NCBI GenBank assembly: GCA_033675265.1
Contig: JAUJYZ010000420.1
Location: 185,001-249,000 of the forward strand
Origin: Actinostola sp. cb2023
Lineage: Eukaryota > Cnidaria > Anthozoa > Actiniaria > Actinostolidae
Length of the DNA: 64,000 nt
Reading direction: 5' to 3'
The stretch's first letter is position 1. Each line of letters starts with the position of its first letter. The translations under genes were made by a program, and so were the position numbers. This document shows, piece after piece, positions 22,501-38,400 of this stretch. The notes below the pieces were generated by a model, which saw nothing but the letters and a program-made list of their open reading frames with translations, did not search any database and was not told where the DNA came from.

Positions 22501-25500
22501 TATACTGCCTCTGATATCAAAAGGAGCCCTGTGACACATATACAATATACAATAAATAGATAGATATATAGATAGACACCTTTATTTAAACTCAAATAAA
22601 AACAGCAGGATAGTCCAGTCAGTGGCTACTGCCTCTGATATCAAAAGGAGCCCTGCGACACATATACAATAAACAATAAATAGATAGATATATAGATAGA
22701 TAGACACCTTTATTTAAACTCAAATAAAAACAGCAGGATAGTCCAGTCAGTGGCTATACTGCCTCTGATATCAAAAGGAGCCCTGCGACACATATACAAT
22801 ATACAATAAATAAATAGATAGATAGATAGATAGACACCTTTATTTAAACTCAAATAAAAACAGCAGGGTAGTCCAGTCAGTGGCTATACTGCCTCTGATA
22901 TCAAAAGGAGCCCTGCGACACATATACAATATACAATATACAATAAATAGATAGATATATAGATAGACACCTTTATTTAAACTCCAATAAAAACAGCAGG
23001 ATAGTCCAGTCAGTGGCTACTGCCTCTGATATCAAAAGGAGCCCTGTGACACATATACAATATACAATAAATAGATAGATATATAGATAGACACCTTTAT
23101 TTAAACTCAAATAAAAACAGCAGGATAGTCCAGTCAGTGGCTATACTGCCTCTGATATCAAAAGGAGCCCTGTGACACATATACAATAAATAGATAGATA
23201 TATAGATAGATAGACACCTTTATTTAAACTCAAATAAAAACAGCAGGGTAGTCCAGTCAGTGGCTACTGCCTCTGATATCAAAAGGAGCCCTGTGACACA
23301 TATACAATATACAATATAATAGATAGATAGATAGATAGACACCTTTATTTAAACTCAAATAAAAACAGCAGGATAGTCCAGTCAGTGGCTACTGCCTCTG
23401 ATATCAAAAGGAGCCCTGTGACACATATACAATATACAATAAATAGATAGATAGATAGATAGATAGACACCTTTATTTAAACTCAAATAAAAACAGCAGG
23501 ATAGTCCAGTCAGTGGCTACTGCCTCTGATATCAAAAGGAGCCCTGTGATACATATACAATATACAATAAATAGATAGATAGATAGATAGACACCTTTAT
23601 TTAAACTCAAATAAAAACAGCAGGATAGTCCAGTCAGTGGCTATACTGCCTCTGATATCAAAAGGAGCCCTGCGACACATATACAATATACAATAAATAA
23701 TAGATAGATAGATAGATAGACACCTTTATTTAAACTCAAATAAAAACAGCAGGGTAGTCCAGTCAGTGGCTATACTGCCTCTGATATCAAAAGGAGCCCT
23801 GCGACACATATACAATATACAATAAATAGGTAGATATATAGATAGACACCTTTATTTAAACTCAAATAAAAACAGCAGGGTAGTCCAGTCAGTGGCTACT
23901 GCCTCTGATATCAAAAGGAGCCCTGTGACACATATACAATATACAATAAATAGATAGATATATAGATAGACACCTTTATTTAAACTCAAATAAAAACAGC
24001 AGGATAGTCCAGTCAGTGGCTACTGCCTCTGATATCAAAAGGAGCCCTGTGACACATATACAATATACAATAAATAGATAGATAGATAGATAGATAGACA
24101 CCTTTATTTAAACTCAAATAAAAACAGCAGGATAGTCCAGTCAGTGGCTACTGCCTCTGATATCAAAAGGAGCCCTGTGATACATATACAATATACAATA
24201 AATAGATAGATAGATAGATAGATAGACACCTTTATTTAAACTCAAATAAAAACAGCAGGATACTCCAGTCAGTGGCTATACTGCCTCTGATATCAAAAGG
24301 AGCCCTGCGACACATATACAATATACAATATAATAGATAGATAGATAGATAGATAGATAGACACCTTTATTTAAACTCAAATAAAAACAGCAGGATAGTC
24401 CAGTCAGTGGCTACTGCCTCTGATATCAAAAGGAGCCCTGTGATACATATACAATATACAATAAATAGATAGATAGATAGATAGACACCTTTATTTAAAC
24501 TCAAATAAAAACAGCAGGATAGTCCAGTCAGTGGCTATACTGCCTCTGATATCAAAAGGAGCCCTGTGACACATATACAATATACAATAAATAAATAGAT
24601 AGATAGATAGATAGACACCTTTATTTAAACTCAAATAAAAACAGCAGGGTAGTCCAGTCAGTGGCTATACTGCCTCTGATATCAAAAGGAGCCCTGCGAC
24701 ACATATACAATATACAATAAATAGATAGATAGATAGATAGATAGACACCTTTATTTAAACTCAAATAAAAACAGCAGGATAGTCCAGTCAGTGGCTACTG
24801 CCTCTGATATCAAAAGGAGCCCTGTGACACATATACAATATACAATAAATAATAGATAGATAGATAGATAGACACCTTTATTTAAACTCAAATAAAAACA
24901 GCAGGATAGTCCAGTCAGTGGCTATACTGCCTCTGATATCAAAAGGAGCCCTGTGACACATATACAATATACAATAAATAGATAGATAGATAGATAGACA
25001 CCTTTATTTAAACTAAATAAAAACAGCAGGATAGTCCAGTCAGTGGCTACTGCCTCTGATATCAAAAGGAGACACATATACAATATACAATAAATAGATA
25101 GATAGATAGATAGACACCTTTATTTAAACTCAAATAAAAACAGCAGGATAGTCCAGTCAGTGGCTACTGCCTCTGATATCAAAAGGAGCCCTGTGACACA
25201 TATACAATATACAATAAATAGATAGATAGATAGATAGATAGACACCTTTATTTAAACTCAAATAAAAACAGCAGGATAGTCCAGTCAGTGGCTACTGCCT
25301 CTGATATCAAAAGGAGCCCTGTGACACATATACAATATACAATAAATAGATAGATATATAGATAGACACCTTTATTTAAACTCAAATAAAAACAGCAGGA
25401 TAGTCCAGTCAGTGGCTACTGCCTCTGATATCAAAAGGAGCCCTGTGACACATATACAATATACAATAAATAGATAGATATATAGATAGACACCTTTATT

Positions 25501-28500
25501 TAAACTCAAATAAAAACAGCAGGATAGTCCAGTCAGTGGCTACTGCCTCTGATATCAAAAGGAGCCCTGTGACACATATACAATATACAATAAATAGATA
25601 GATAGATATAGATAGACACCTTTATTTAAACTCAAATAAAAACAGCAGGATAGTCCAGTCAGTGGCTATACTGCCTCTGATATCAAAAGGAGCCCTGTGA
25701 CACATATACAATATACAATAAATAGATAGATAGATAGATAGACACACCTTTATTTAAACTCAAATAAAAACAGCAGGATAGTCCAGTCAGTGGCTACTGC
25801 CTCTGATATCAAAAGGAGCCCTGCGACACATATACAATATACAATAAATAGATAGATATATAGATAGATAGACACCTTTATTTAAACTCCAATAAAAACA
25901 GCAGGATAGTCCAGTCAGTGGCTACTGCCTCTGATATCAAAAGGAGCCCTGTGACACATATACAATATACAATAAATAGATAGATATATAGATAGACACC
26001 TTTATTTAAACTCAAATAAAAACAGCAGGATAGTCCAGTCAGTGGCTATACTGCCTCTGATATCAAAAGGAGCCCTGTGACACATATACAATATACAATA
26101 AATAGATAGATATATATAGATAGACACCTTTATTTAAACTCAAATAAAAACAGCAGGGTAGTCCAGTCAGTGGCTATACTGCCTCTGATATCAAAAGGAG
26201 CCCTGTGACACATATACAATATACAATAAATAGATAGATAGATAGATAGATAGACACCTTTATTTAAACTCAAATAAAAACAGCAGGATAGTCCAGTCAG
26301 TGGCTACTGCCTCTGATATCAAAAGGAGCCCTGTGACACATATACAATATACAATAAATAGATAGATAGATAGATAGATAGACACCTTTATTTAAACTCC
26401 AATAAAAACAGCAGGATAGTCCAGTCAGTGGCTACTGCCTCTGATATCAAAAGGAGCCCTGTGACACATATACAATATACAATAAATAGATAGATATATA
26501 GATAGACACCTTTATTTAAACTCAAATAAAAACAGCAGGATAGTCCAGTCAGTGGCTACTACTGCCTCTGATATCAAAAGGAGCCCTGTGACACATATAC
26601 AATATACAATAAATAGATAGATATATAGATAGACACCTTTATTTAAACTCAAATAAAAACAGCAGGATAGTCCAGTCAGTGGCTATACTGCCTCTGATAT
26701 CAAAAGGAGCCCTGTGACACATATACAATATACAATAAATAGATAGATAGATAGATAGATAGATAGACACCTTTATTTAAACTCAAATAAAAACAGCAGG
26801 ATAGTCCAGTCAGTGGCTACTGCCTCTGATATCAAAAGGAGCCCTGTGACACATATACAATATACAATAAAAATAGATAGATAGATAGATAGACACCTTT
26901 ATTTAAACTCAAATAAAAACAGCAGGATAGTCCAGTCAGTGGCTATACTGCCTCTGATATCAAAAGGAGCCCTGTGACACATATACAATATACAATAAAT
27001 AGATAGATAGATAGATAGATAGACACCTTTATTTAAACTCAAATAAAAACAGCAGGATAGTCCAGTCAGTGGATACTGCCTCTGATATCAAAAGGAGCCC
27101 TGTGACACATATACAATATACAATAAATAGATAGATAGATATATAGATAGACACCTTTATTTAAACTCAAATAAAAACAGCAGGATAGTCCAGTCAGTGG
27201 CTATACTGCCTCTGATATCAAAAGGAGCCCTGTGACACATATACAATATACAATAAATAGATAGATAGATAGATAGACACCTTTATTTAAACTCAAATAA
27301 AAACAGCAGGATAGTCCAGTCAGTGGCTACTGCCTCTGATATCAAAAGGAGCCCTGCGACACATATACAATATACAAATAAATAATAGAGATAGATAGAT
27401 AGATAGACACCTTTATTTAAACTCAATAAAAACAGCAGGATAGTCCAGTCAGTGGCTACTGCCTCTGATATCAAAAGGAGCCCTGTGACACATATACAAT
27501 ATACAATAAATAGATAGATAGATAGATAGATAGACACCTTTATTTAAACTCAAATAAAAACAGCAGGATAGTCCAGTCAGTGGCTATACTGCCTCTGATA
27601 TCAAAAGGAGCCCTGTGACACATATACAATATACAATAAATAGATAGATAGATAGATAGACACCTTTATTTAAACTCAAATAAAAACAGCAGGATAGTCC
27701 AGTCAGTGGCTATACTGCCTCTGATATCAAAAGGAGCCCTGCGACACATATACAATATACAATAAATAGATAGATAGATAGATAGACACCTTTATTTAAA
27801 CTCAAATAAAAACAGCAGGATAGTCCAGTCAGTGGCTACTGCCTCTGATATCAAAAGGAGCCCTGTGACACATATACAATATACAATAAATAGATAGATA
27901 GATAGATAGATAGACACCTTTATTTAAACTCAAATAAAAACAGCAGGATAGTCCAGTCAGTGGCTACTGCCTCTGATATCAAAAGGAGCCCTGTGACACA
28001 TATACAATATACAATAAATAGATAGATATATAGATAGACACCTTTATTTAAACTCAAATAAAAAAACAGCAGGATAGTCCAGTCAGTGGCTATACTGCCT
28101 CTGATATCAAAAGGAGCCCTGTGACACATATACAATATACAATAAATAGATAGATATATAGATAGATAGACACCTTTATTTAAACTCAAATAAAAACAGC
28201 AGGATAGTCCAGTCAGTGGCTACTGCCTCTGATATCAAAAGGAGCCCTGTGACACATATACAATATACAATAAATAGATAGATATATATAGATAGACACC
28301 TTTATTTAAACTCAAATAAAAACAGCAGGATAGTCCAGTCAGTGGCTACTGCCTCTGATATCAAAAGGAGCCCTGTGACACATATACAATATACAATAAA
28401 TAGATAGATATAGATAGATAGATAGACACCTTTATTTAAACTCAAATAAAAACAGCAGGATATAGTCAGTGGCTACTGCCTCTGATATCAAAAGGAGCCC

Positions 28501-31500
28501 TGTGACACATATACAATATACAATAAATAGATAGATATATAGATAGACACCTTTATTTAAACTCAAATAAAAACAGCAGGATAGTCCAGTCAGTGGCTAT
28601 ACTGCCTCTGATATCAAAAGGAGCCCTGTGACACATATACAATATACATATAAATAGATAGATAGATAGATAGATAGATAGACACCTTTATTTAAACTCA
28701 AATAAAAACAGCAGGATAGTCCAGTCAGTGGCTACTGCCTCTGATATCAAAAGGAGCCCTGTGACACATATACAATATACAATAAATAGATAGATAGATA
28801 GATAGATAGACACCTTTATTTAAACTCAAATAAAAAAACAGCAGGATAGTCCAGTCAGTGGCTACTGCCTCTGATATCAAAAGGAGCCCTGTGACACATA
28901 TACAATATACAATAAATAGATAGATAGATAGATAGATAGACACCTTTATTTAAACTCAAATAAAAACAGCAGGATAGTCCAGTCAGTGGCTACTGCCTCT
29001 GATATCAAAAGGAGCCCTGCGACACATATACAATATACAATAAATAGATAGATAGATAGATAGATAGACACCTTTATTTAAACTCAAATAAAAACAGCAG
29101 GATAGTCCAGTCAGTGGCTATACTGCCTCTGATATCAAAAGGAGCCCTGTAGACACATATACAATATACAATAAATAATAGATAGATAGATAGATAGACA
29201 CCTTTATTTAAACTCAAATAAAAACAGCAGGATAGTCCAGTCAGTGGCTACTGCCTCTGATATCAAAAGGAGCCCTGTGACACATATACAATATACAATA
29301 AATAGATAGATAGATAGATAGACACCTTTATTTAAACTCAAATAAAAACAGCAGGATAGTCCAGTCAGTGGCTATACTGCCTCTGATATCAAAAGGAGCC
29401 CTGTGATACATATACAATATACAATAAATAGATAGATAGATAGATAGATAGACACCTTTATTTAAACTCAAATAAAAACAGCAGCAGGATAGTCCAGTCA
29501 GTGGCTATACTGCCTCTGATATCAAAAGGAGCCCTGTGACACATATACAATATACAATAAATAGATAGATAGATAGATAGACACCTTTATTTAAACTCAA
29601 ATAAAAACAGCAGGATAGTCCAGTCAGTGGCTACTGCCTCTGATATCAAAAGGAGCCCTGTGACACATATACAATATACAATAAATAGATAGATAGATAG
29701 ATAGACACCTTTATTTAAACTCAAATATTTAAAAAACAGCAGGATAGTCCAGTCAGTGGCTACTGCCTCTGATATCAAAAGGAGCCCTGTGACACATATA
29801 CAATATACAATAAATAGATAGATAGATAGATAGATAGACACCTTTATTTAAACTCAAATAAAAACAGCAGGATAGTCCAGTCAGTGGCTACTGCCTCTGA
29901 TATCAAAAGGAGCCCTGTGACACATATACAATATACAATAAATAGATAGATAGATATATAGATAGACACCTTTATTTAAACTCCAATAAAAACAGCAGGA
30001 TAGTCCAGTCAGTGGCTACTGCCTCTGATATCAAAAGGAGCCCTGTGACACATATACAATATACAATAAATAGATAGATATATAGATAGACACCTTTATT
30101 TAAACTCAAATAAAAACAGCAGGATAGTCCAGTCAGTGGCTATACTGCCTCTGATATCAAAAGGAGCCCTGTGACACATATACAATATACAATAAATAGT
30201 AGATAGATAGATAGATAGACACCTTTATTTAAACTCAAATAAAAACAGCAGGATAGTCCAGTCAGTGGCTACTGCCTCTGATATCAAAAGGAGCCCTGCG
30301 ACACATATACAATATACAATAAATAGATAGATATATAGATAGACACCTTTATTTAAACTCCAATAAAAACAGCAGGATAGTCCAGTCAGTGGCTACTGCC
30401 TCTGATATCAAAAGGAGCCCTGTGACACATATACAATATACAATAAATAGATAGATATATAGATAGACACCTTTATTTAAACTCAAATAAAAACAGCAGG
30501 ATAGTCCAGTCAGTGGCTATACTGCCTCTGATATCAAAAGGAGCCCTGTGACACATATACAATATACAATAAATAATAGATAGATATATAGATAGACACC
30601 TTTATTTAAACTCAAATAAAAACAGCAGGGTAGTCCAGTCAGTGGCTATACTGCCTCTGATATCAAAAGGAGCCCTGTGATACATATACAATATACAATA
30701 AATAGATAGATAGATAGATAGATAGACACCTTTATTTAAACTCAAATAAATAGATAATACATAGGATAGTCCAGTCAGTGGCTACTGCCTCTGATATCAA
30801 TAGGAGCCCTGTGACAGCAGGATAGTCCAGTCAATATACAATCTGATATCAAAAGGAGCCCTGATGATAGATATATACATATATACAATAAATAGATAGA
30901 TAGATAGATAGATAGACACCTTTATTTAAACTCAAATAAAAACAGCAGGATAGTCCAGTCAGTGGCTACTGCCTCTGATATCAAAAGGAGCCCTGTGACA
31001 CATATACAATATACAATAAATAGATAGATATATAGATAGACACCTTTATTTAAACTCAAATAAAAACAGCAGGATAGTCCAGTCAGTGGCTATACTGCCT
31101 CTGATATCAAAAGGAGCCCTGTGACACATATACAATATACAATAAATAGATAGATATATAGATAGACACCTTTATTTAAACTCAAATAAAAACAGCAGGA
31201 TAGTCCAGTCAGTGGCTATACTGCCTCTGATATCAAAAGGAGCCCTGTGACACATATACAATATACAATAAATAGATAGATAGATAGATAGATACACCTT
31301 TATTTAAACTCAAATAAAAACAGCAGGATAGTCCAGTCAGTGGCTACTGCCTCTGATATCAAAAGGAGCCCTGTGACACATATACAATATACAATAAATA
31401 GATAGATAGATAGATAGATAGACACCTTTATTTAAACTCAAATAAAAACAGCAGGATAGTCCAGTCAGTGGCTACTGCCTCTGATATCAAAAGGAGCCCT

Positions 31501-34500
31501 GTGACACATATACAATATACAATAAATAGATAGATAGATAGATAGACACCTTTATTTAAACTCAAATAAAAACAGCAGGATAGTCCAGTCAGTGGCTATA
31601 CTGCCTCTGATATCAAAAGGAGCCCTGCGACACATATACAATATACAATAAATAAATAGATAGATAGATAGATAGACACCTTTATTTAAACTCAAATAAA
31701 AACAGCAGGATAGTCCAGTCAGTGGCTATACTGCCTCTGATATCAAAAGGAGCCCTGTGACACATATACAATATACAATAAATAGATAGATAGATAGATA
31801 GATAGACACCTTTATTTAAACTCAAATAAAAACAGCAGGATAGTCCAGTCAGTGGCTATACTGCCTCTGATATCAAAAGGAGCCCTGCGACACATATATA
31901 CAATATACAATAAATAGATAGATAGATAGATAGATAGACACCTTTATTTAAACTCAAATAAAAACAGCAGGATAGTCCAGTCAGTGGCTACTGCCTCTGA
32001 TATCAAAAGGAGCCCTGTGACACATATACAATATACAATAAATAGATAGATATATAGATAGACACCTTTATTTAAACTAAATAAAAACAGCAGGATAGTC
32101 CAGTCAGTGGGCCTCTGATATACTGCCTCTGATATCATAATAGATAGAGATAATATAAATACCTGTGACAGATATACAAAAGGATATACAATATACAATA
32201 AATAGATAGATAGATAGATAGACACCTTTATTTAAACTCAAATAAAAACAGCAGGATAGTCCAGTCAGTGCTATACTGCCTCTGATATCAAAAGGAGCCC
32301 TGTGACACATATACAATATACAATAAATAGATAGATAGATAGATAGACACCTTTATTTAAACTCAAATAAAAACAGCAGGATAGTCCAGTCAGTGGCTAC
32401 TGCCTCTGATATCAAAAGGAGCCCTGTGACACATATACAATATACAATAGATAGATAGATAGATATATAGATAGACACCTTTATTTAAACTCAAATAAAA
32501 ACAGCAGGATAGTCCAGTCAGTGGCTACTGCCTCTGATATCAAAAGGAGCCCTGTGACACATATACAATATACAATAAATAGATAGATAGATATAGATAG
32601 ACACCTTTATTTAAACTCAAATAAAAACAGCAGGATAGTCCAGTCAGTGGCTATACTGCCTCTGATATCAAAAGGAGCCCTGTGACACATATACAATATA
32701 CAATAAATATAAATAGATAGATAGATAGATAGACACCTTTATTTAAACTCAAATAAAAACAGCAGGATAGTCCAGTCAGTCAGTGGCTACTGCCTCTGAT
32801 ATCAAAAGGAGCCCTGCGACACATATACAATATACAATAAATAGATAGATATATAGATAGACACCTTTATTTAAACTCAAATAAAAACAGCAGGATAGTC
32901 CAGTCAGTGGCTACTGCCTCTGATATCAAAAGGAGCCCTGTGACACATATACAATATACAATAAGATAGATAGAGATATATAGATAGACACCTCTATTTA
33001 AACTCAAATAAAAACAGCAGGATAGTCCAGTCAGTGGCTATACTGCCTCTGATATCAAAAGGAGCCCTGTGACACATATACAATATACAATAAATAGATA
33101 GATATATAGATAGACACCTTTATTTAAACTCAAATAAAAACAGCAGGATAGTCCAGTCAGTGGCTATACTGCCTCTGATATCAAAAGGAGCCCTGTGATA
33201 CATATACAATATACAATAAATAGATAGATAGATAGATAGATAGACACCTTTATTTAAACTCAAATAAAAACAGCAGGGTAGTCCAGTCAGTGGCTACTGC
33301 CTCTGATATCAAAAGGAGCCCTGTGACACATATACAATATACAATAAATAGATAGATAGATATAGATAGACACCTTATTTAAACTCAAATAAAAACATAG
33401 ATAGACTCTGATATCAAAAGGACCTTTTATTTAAACTCAAATAGAAAACAGCAGGATAGTCCAGTCAGTGGCTAGTGGCTATACTGCCTCTGATATCAAA
33501 AGGAGCCCTGTGACACATATACAATATACAAATAAATAGATAGATAGATAGATAGACACCTTTATTTAAACTCAAATAAAAACAGCAGGATAGTCCAGTC
33601 AGTGGCTATACTGCCTCTGATATCAAAAGGAGCCCTGTGACACATATACAATATACAATAAATAGATAGATAGATAGATAGATAGATAGACACCTTTATT
33701 TAAACTCAAATAAAAACAGCAGGGTAGTCCAGTCAGTGGCTACTGCCTCTGATATCAAAAGGAGCCCTGTGACACATATACAATATACAATAAATAGATA
33801 GATAGATAGATAGATAGACACCTTTATTTAAACTCAAATAAAAACAGCAGGATAGTCCAGTCAGTGGCTATACTGCCTCTGATATCAAAAGGAGCCCTGT
33901 GACACATATACAATATACAATAAATAAATAGATAGATAGATAGATAGACACCTTTATTTAAACTCAAATAAAAACAGCAGGATAGTCCAGTCAGTGGCTA
34001 TACTGCCTCTGATATCAAAAGGAGCCCTGCGACACATATACAATATACAATAAATAAATAGATAGATAGATAGATAGACACCTTTATTTAAACTCAAATA
34101 AAAACAGCAGGATAGTCCAGTCAGTGGCTACTGCCTCTGATATCAAAAGGAGCCCTGTGACACATATACAATATACAATAAATAGATAGATATATAGATA
34201 GACACCTTTATTTAAACTCAAATAAAAACAGCAGGATAGTCCAGTCAGTGCTATACTGCCTCTGATATCAAAAGGAGCCCTGTGACACATATACAATATA
34301 CAATAAATAGATAGATAGATAGATAGACACCTTTATTTAAACTCAAATAAAAACAGCAGGATAGTCCAGTCAGTGGCTACTGCCTCTGATATCAAAAGGA
34401 GCCCTGTGACACATAGGATAGATAGATATATATATACAATAAATAGATAGATAGATCAGATAGATAGACACCTTTATTTAAACTCAAATAAAAACAGCAG

Positions 34501-35435
34501 GATAGTCCAGTCAGTCAAAAATACTGCCTCTGATATCAAAAGGAGCCCTGTGATACATATAGCAATATACAATAAATAGATATATACAATATATATATAG
34601 ATAGATAGACACCTTTACACCTTTAAACTCAAATAAAAAACAGCAGGATAGTCCAGTCAGTGGCTATACTGCCTCTGATATCAAAAGGAGCCCTGTGACA
34701 CATATACAATATACAATAAATAAATAGATAGATATATAGATAGACACCTTTATTTAAACTCAAATAAAAACAGCAGGATAGTCCAGTCAGTGGCTATACT
34801 GCCTCTGATATCAAAAGGAGCCCTGCGACACATATACAATATACAATAAAATAGGTAGATAGATAGATAGACACCTTTATTTAAACTCAAATAAAAACAG
34901 CAGGGTAGTCCAGTCAGTGGCTACTGCCTCTGATATCAAAAGGAGCCTGCGACACATATACAATATACAATAAATAGATATAGATATATAGATAGACACC
35001 TTTATTTAAAAAACTCAAATAAAAACAGCTCTTTATTTTAAATAGTCCAGTCAGTGGCTACTATACTGATATCAAAAGGAGCCCTGTGAACATATACAAT
35101 ATACAATAAATAGATAGATATATAGATAGACACCTTTATTTAAACTCCAATAAAAACAGCAGGATAGTCCAGTCATATACTGCCTATATATCAAAAGGAG
35201 CCCTGTGACACATATACAATATACAATAAATATAGATAGATAGATAGACACCTTTATTTAAACTCAAATAAAAACAGCAGGATAGTCCCAGTCAGTGGCT
35301 ATACTGCCTCTGATATCAAAAGGAGCCCTGCGACACATATACAATATACAATAAATAGACGTAGATTAGATAGATAGACACCTTTATTTAAACTCACAAT
35401 ACAAACACCAGCAGGGTAGTCCAGTCAGTGGCTAT
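19546..35435. repeat. ~126-bp satellite-like array, left arm (roughly 125 copies)
   Basis: Each unit runs GACACCTTTATTTAAACTCA, AATAAAAACAGCAGGATAGT, CCAGTCAGTGGCTACTGCCT, CTGATATCAAAAGGAGCCCT, GTGACACATATACAATATAC, AATAAATAGATAGATA. It ends in a GATA microsatellite of variable length (sometimes GATATATAGATA), so units vary from about 118 to 130 bases. Diagnostic variants are ACTCCAAT, AGGGTAG, GGCTATACTGCC, GCGACAC, GTGATAC and AATAGGTAG. It starts about 107 bases after the VWA exon, in the following intron. Copies become scrambled towards the centre (about 30750-30890, 32110-32200, 33370-33480, 34410-34620, 34960-35250, 35340-35435). Confidence 0.96.
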
Positions 35436-35484
35436 GGCTATATCAAAACTCCACCCCTGATATCAGAGGTAGCACCTGATAGAT
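35436..35484. other. Palindrome junction inside the ~126-bp array
   Basis: GTCCAGTCAGTGGCTAT (35419-35435) faces its exact inverse ATAGCCACTGACTGGAC (35485-35501). The 49 bases between them are fragments of the unit in both orientations: TATATCAAAA in the left orientation and GATATCAGAGG in the right. No unrelated sequence or transposon end separates the arms. The switch in unit orientation happens here and nowhere else in the array. Confidence 0.88.
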
Positions 35485-38400
35485 ATAGCCACTGACTGGA
35501 CTATCCTGCTGTTTTTATTTGAGTTTAAATAAAGGTGTCTATCTATATATCTATCTATTTATTGTATATTGTATATGTGTCAGCAGGCTCCTTTTGATAT
35601 CAGAGGCAGTATAGCCACTGACTGGACTATCCTGCTGTTTTTATTTGAGTTTAAATAAAGGTGTCTATCTATATATCTATCTATTTATTGTATATTGTAT
35701 ATGTGTCACAGGGCTCCTTTTGATATCAGAGGCAGTAGCCACTGACTGGACTATCCTGCTGTTTTTATTGGAGTTTAAATAAAGGTGTCTATCTATATAT
35801 CTATCTATTTATTGTATATTGTATATGTGTCACAGGGCTCCTTTTGATATCAGAGGCAGTAGCCACTGACTGGACTATCCTGCTGTTTTTATTTGAGTTT
35901 AAATAAAGGTGTCTATCTATATATCTATCTATTTATTTATATTGTATATTGTCGCAGGGCTCCTTTTGATATGTGACTGGACTATCCTGCTGTTTTTATT
36001 TGAGTTTAAATAACAGGGCTCCTTTTGATATCAGAGGGCTCCTTTTGATATCAGAGGCAGTATAGCCACTGACTGGACTATCCTGCTGTGTTTTTATTTG
36101 AGTTTAAATAAAGGTGTCTATCTTGATATCTATCTATCTATTTGATTTATTTATTGTATATGTATATGTATATGTGTCACAGGGCTCCTTTTGATATCAG
36201 AGGCAGTATAGCCACTGACTGGACTATCCTGCTGTTTTTATTTGAGTTTAAATAAAGGTGTCTATCTATCTATCTATCTATTTATTGTATATTGTATATG
36301 TGTCACAGGGCTCCTTTTGATATCAGAGGCAGTAGCCACTGACTGGACTATCCTGCTGTTTTTATTTGAGTTTAAATAAAGGTGTCTATCTATCTATCTA
36401 TCTATCTATTATTGTATATTGTATATGTGTCACAGGGCTCCTTTTGATATCAGAGGCAGTATAGCACTGACTGGACTATCCTGCTGTTTTTATTTGAGTT
36501 TAAATAAAGGTGTCTATCTATATATCTATCTATTTATTGTATATTGTATATGTGTCACAGGGCTCCTTTTGATATCAGAGGCAGTAGCCACTGACTGGAC
36601 TACCCTGCTGTTTTTATTTGAGTTTAAATAAAGGTGTCTATCTATATATCTATCTATTTATTGTATATGTGTCACAGGGCTCCTTTTGATATCAGAGGCA
36701 GTATAGCCACTGACTGGACTATCCTGCTGTTTTTATTTGAGTTTAAATAAAGGTGTCTATCTATATATCTATCTATTTATTGTATATTGTATATGTGTCA
36801 CAGGGCTCCTTTTGATATCAGAGGCAGTATAGCCACTGACTGGACTATCCTGCTGTTTTTATTTGAGTTTAAATAAAGGTGTCTATCTATCTATCTATCT
36901 ATTTATTTATTGTATATTGTATATGTGTCACAGGGCTCCTTTTGATATCAGAGGCAGTATAGCCACTGACTGGACTACCCTGCTGTTTTTATTTGAGTTT
37001 AAATAAAGGTGTCTATCTATCTATATCTATCTATTTATTGTATATTGTATATGTGTCACAGGGCTCCTTTTGATATCAGAGGCAGTATAGCCACTGACTG
37101 GACTACCCTGCTGTTTTTATTTGAGTTTAAATAAAGGTGTCTATCTATATACTATCTATCTATTTATTGTATATTGTATATGTGTCACAGGGCTCCTTTT
37201 GATATCAGAGGCAGTATAGCCACTGACTGGACTATCCTGCTGTTTTTATTTGAGTTTAAATAAAGGTGTCTGTCTATCTATCTATCTATCTATTTATTGT
37301 ATATTGTATATGTGTCACAGGGCTCCTTTTGATATCAGAGGCAGTATAGCCACTGACTGGACTATCCTGCTGTTTTTATTTGAGTTTAAATAAAGGTGTC
37401 TATCTATCTATCTATCTATCTATTTATTGTATATTGTATATGTGTGTCACAGGGCTCCTTTTGATATCAGAGGCAGTATAGCCACTGACTGGACTATCCT
37501 GCTGTTTTTATTTGAGTTTAAATAAGGTGTCTATCTATCTATCTATCTATCTATTTATTGTATATTGTATATGTGTCACAGGGCTCCTTTTGATATCAGA
37601 GGCAGTATAGCCACTGACTGGACTACCCTGCTGTTTTTATTTGAGTTTAAATAAAGGTGTCTATCTATATATCTATCTATTTATTGTATATTGTATATGT
37701 GTCACAGGGCTCCTTTTGATATCAGAGGCAGTATAGCCACTGACTGGACTATCCTGCTGTTTTTATTTGAGTTTAAATAAAGGTGTCTATCTATATATCT
37801 ATCTATTTATTGTATATTGTATATGTGTCACAGGGCTCCTTTTGATATCAGAGGCAGTAGCCACTGACTGGACTATCCTGCTGTTTTTATTTGAGTTTAA
37901 ATAAAGGTGTCTATCTATATATCTATCTATTTATTGTATATTGTATATGTGTCGCAGGGCTCCTTTTGATATCAGAGGCAGTAGCCACTGACTGGACTAT
38001 CCTGCTGTTTTTATTTGAGTTTAAATAAAGGTGTCTATCTATCTATCTATCTATTTATTGTATATTGTATATGTGTCACAGGGCTCCTTTTGATATCAGA
38101 GGCAGTATAGCCACTGACTGGACTATCCTGCTGTTTTTTTTATTTGAGTTTAAATAAAGGTGTCTATCTATCTATCTATCTATTTATTGTATATTGTATA
38201 TGTGTCACAGGGCTCCTTTTGATATCAGAGGCAGTAGCCACTGACTGGACTATCCTGCTGTTTTTATTTGAGTTTAAATAAAGGTGTCTATCTATATATC
38301 TATCTATTTATTGTATATTGTATATGTGTCACAGGGCTCCTTTTGATATCAGAGGCAGTAGCCACTGACTGGACTATCCTGCTGTTTTTATTTGAGTTTA

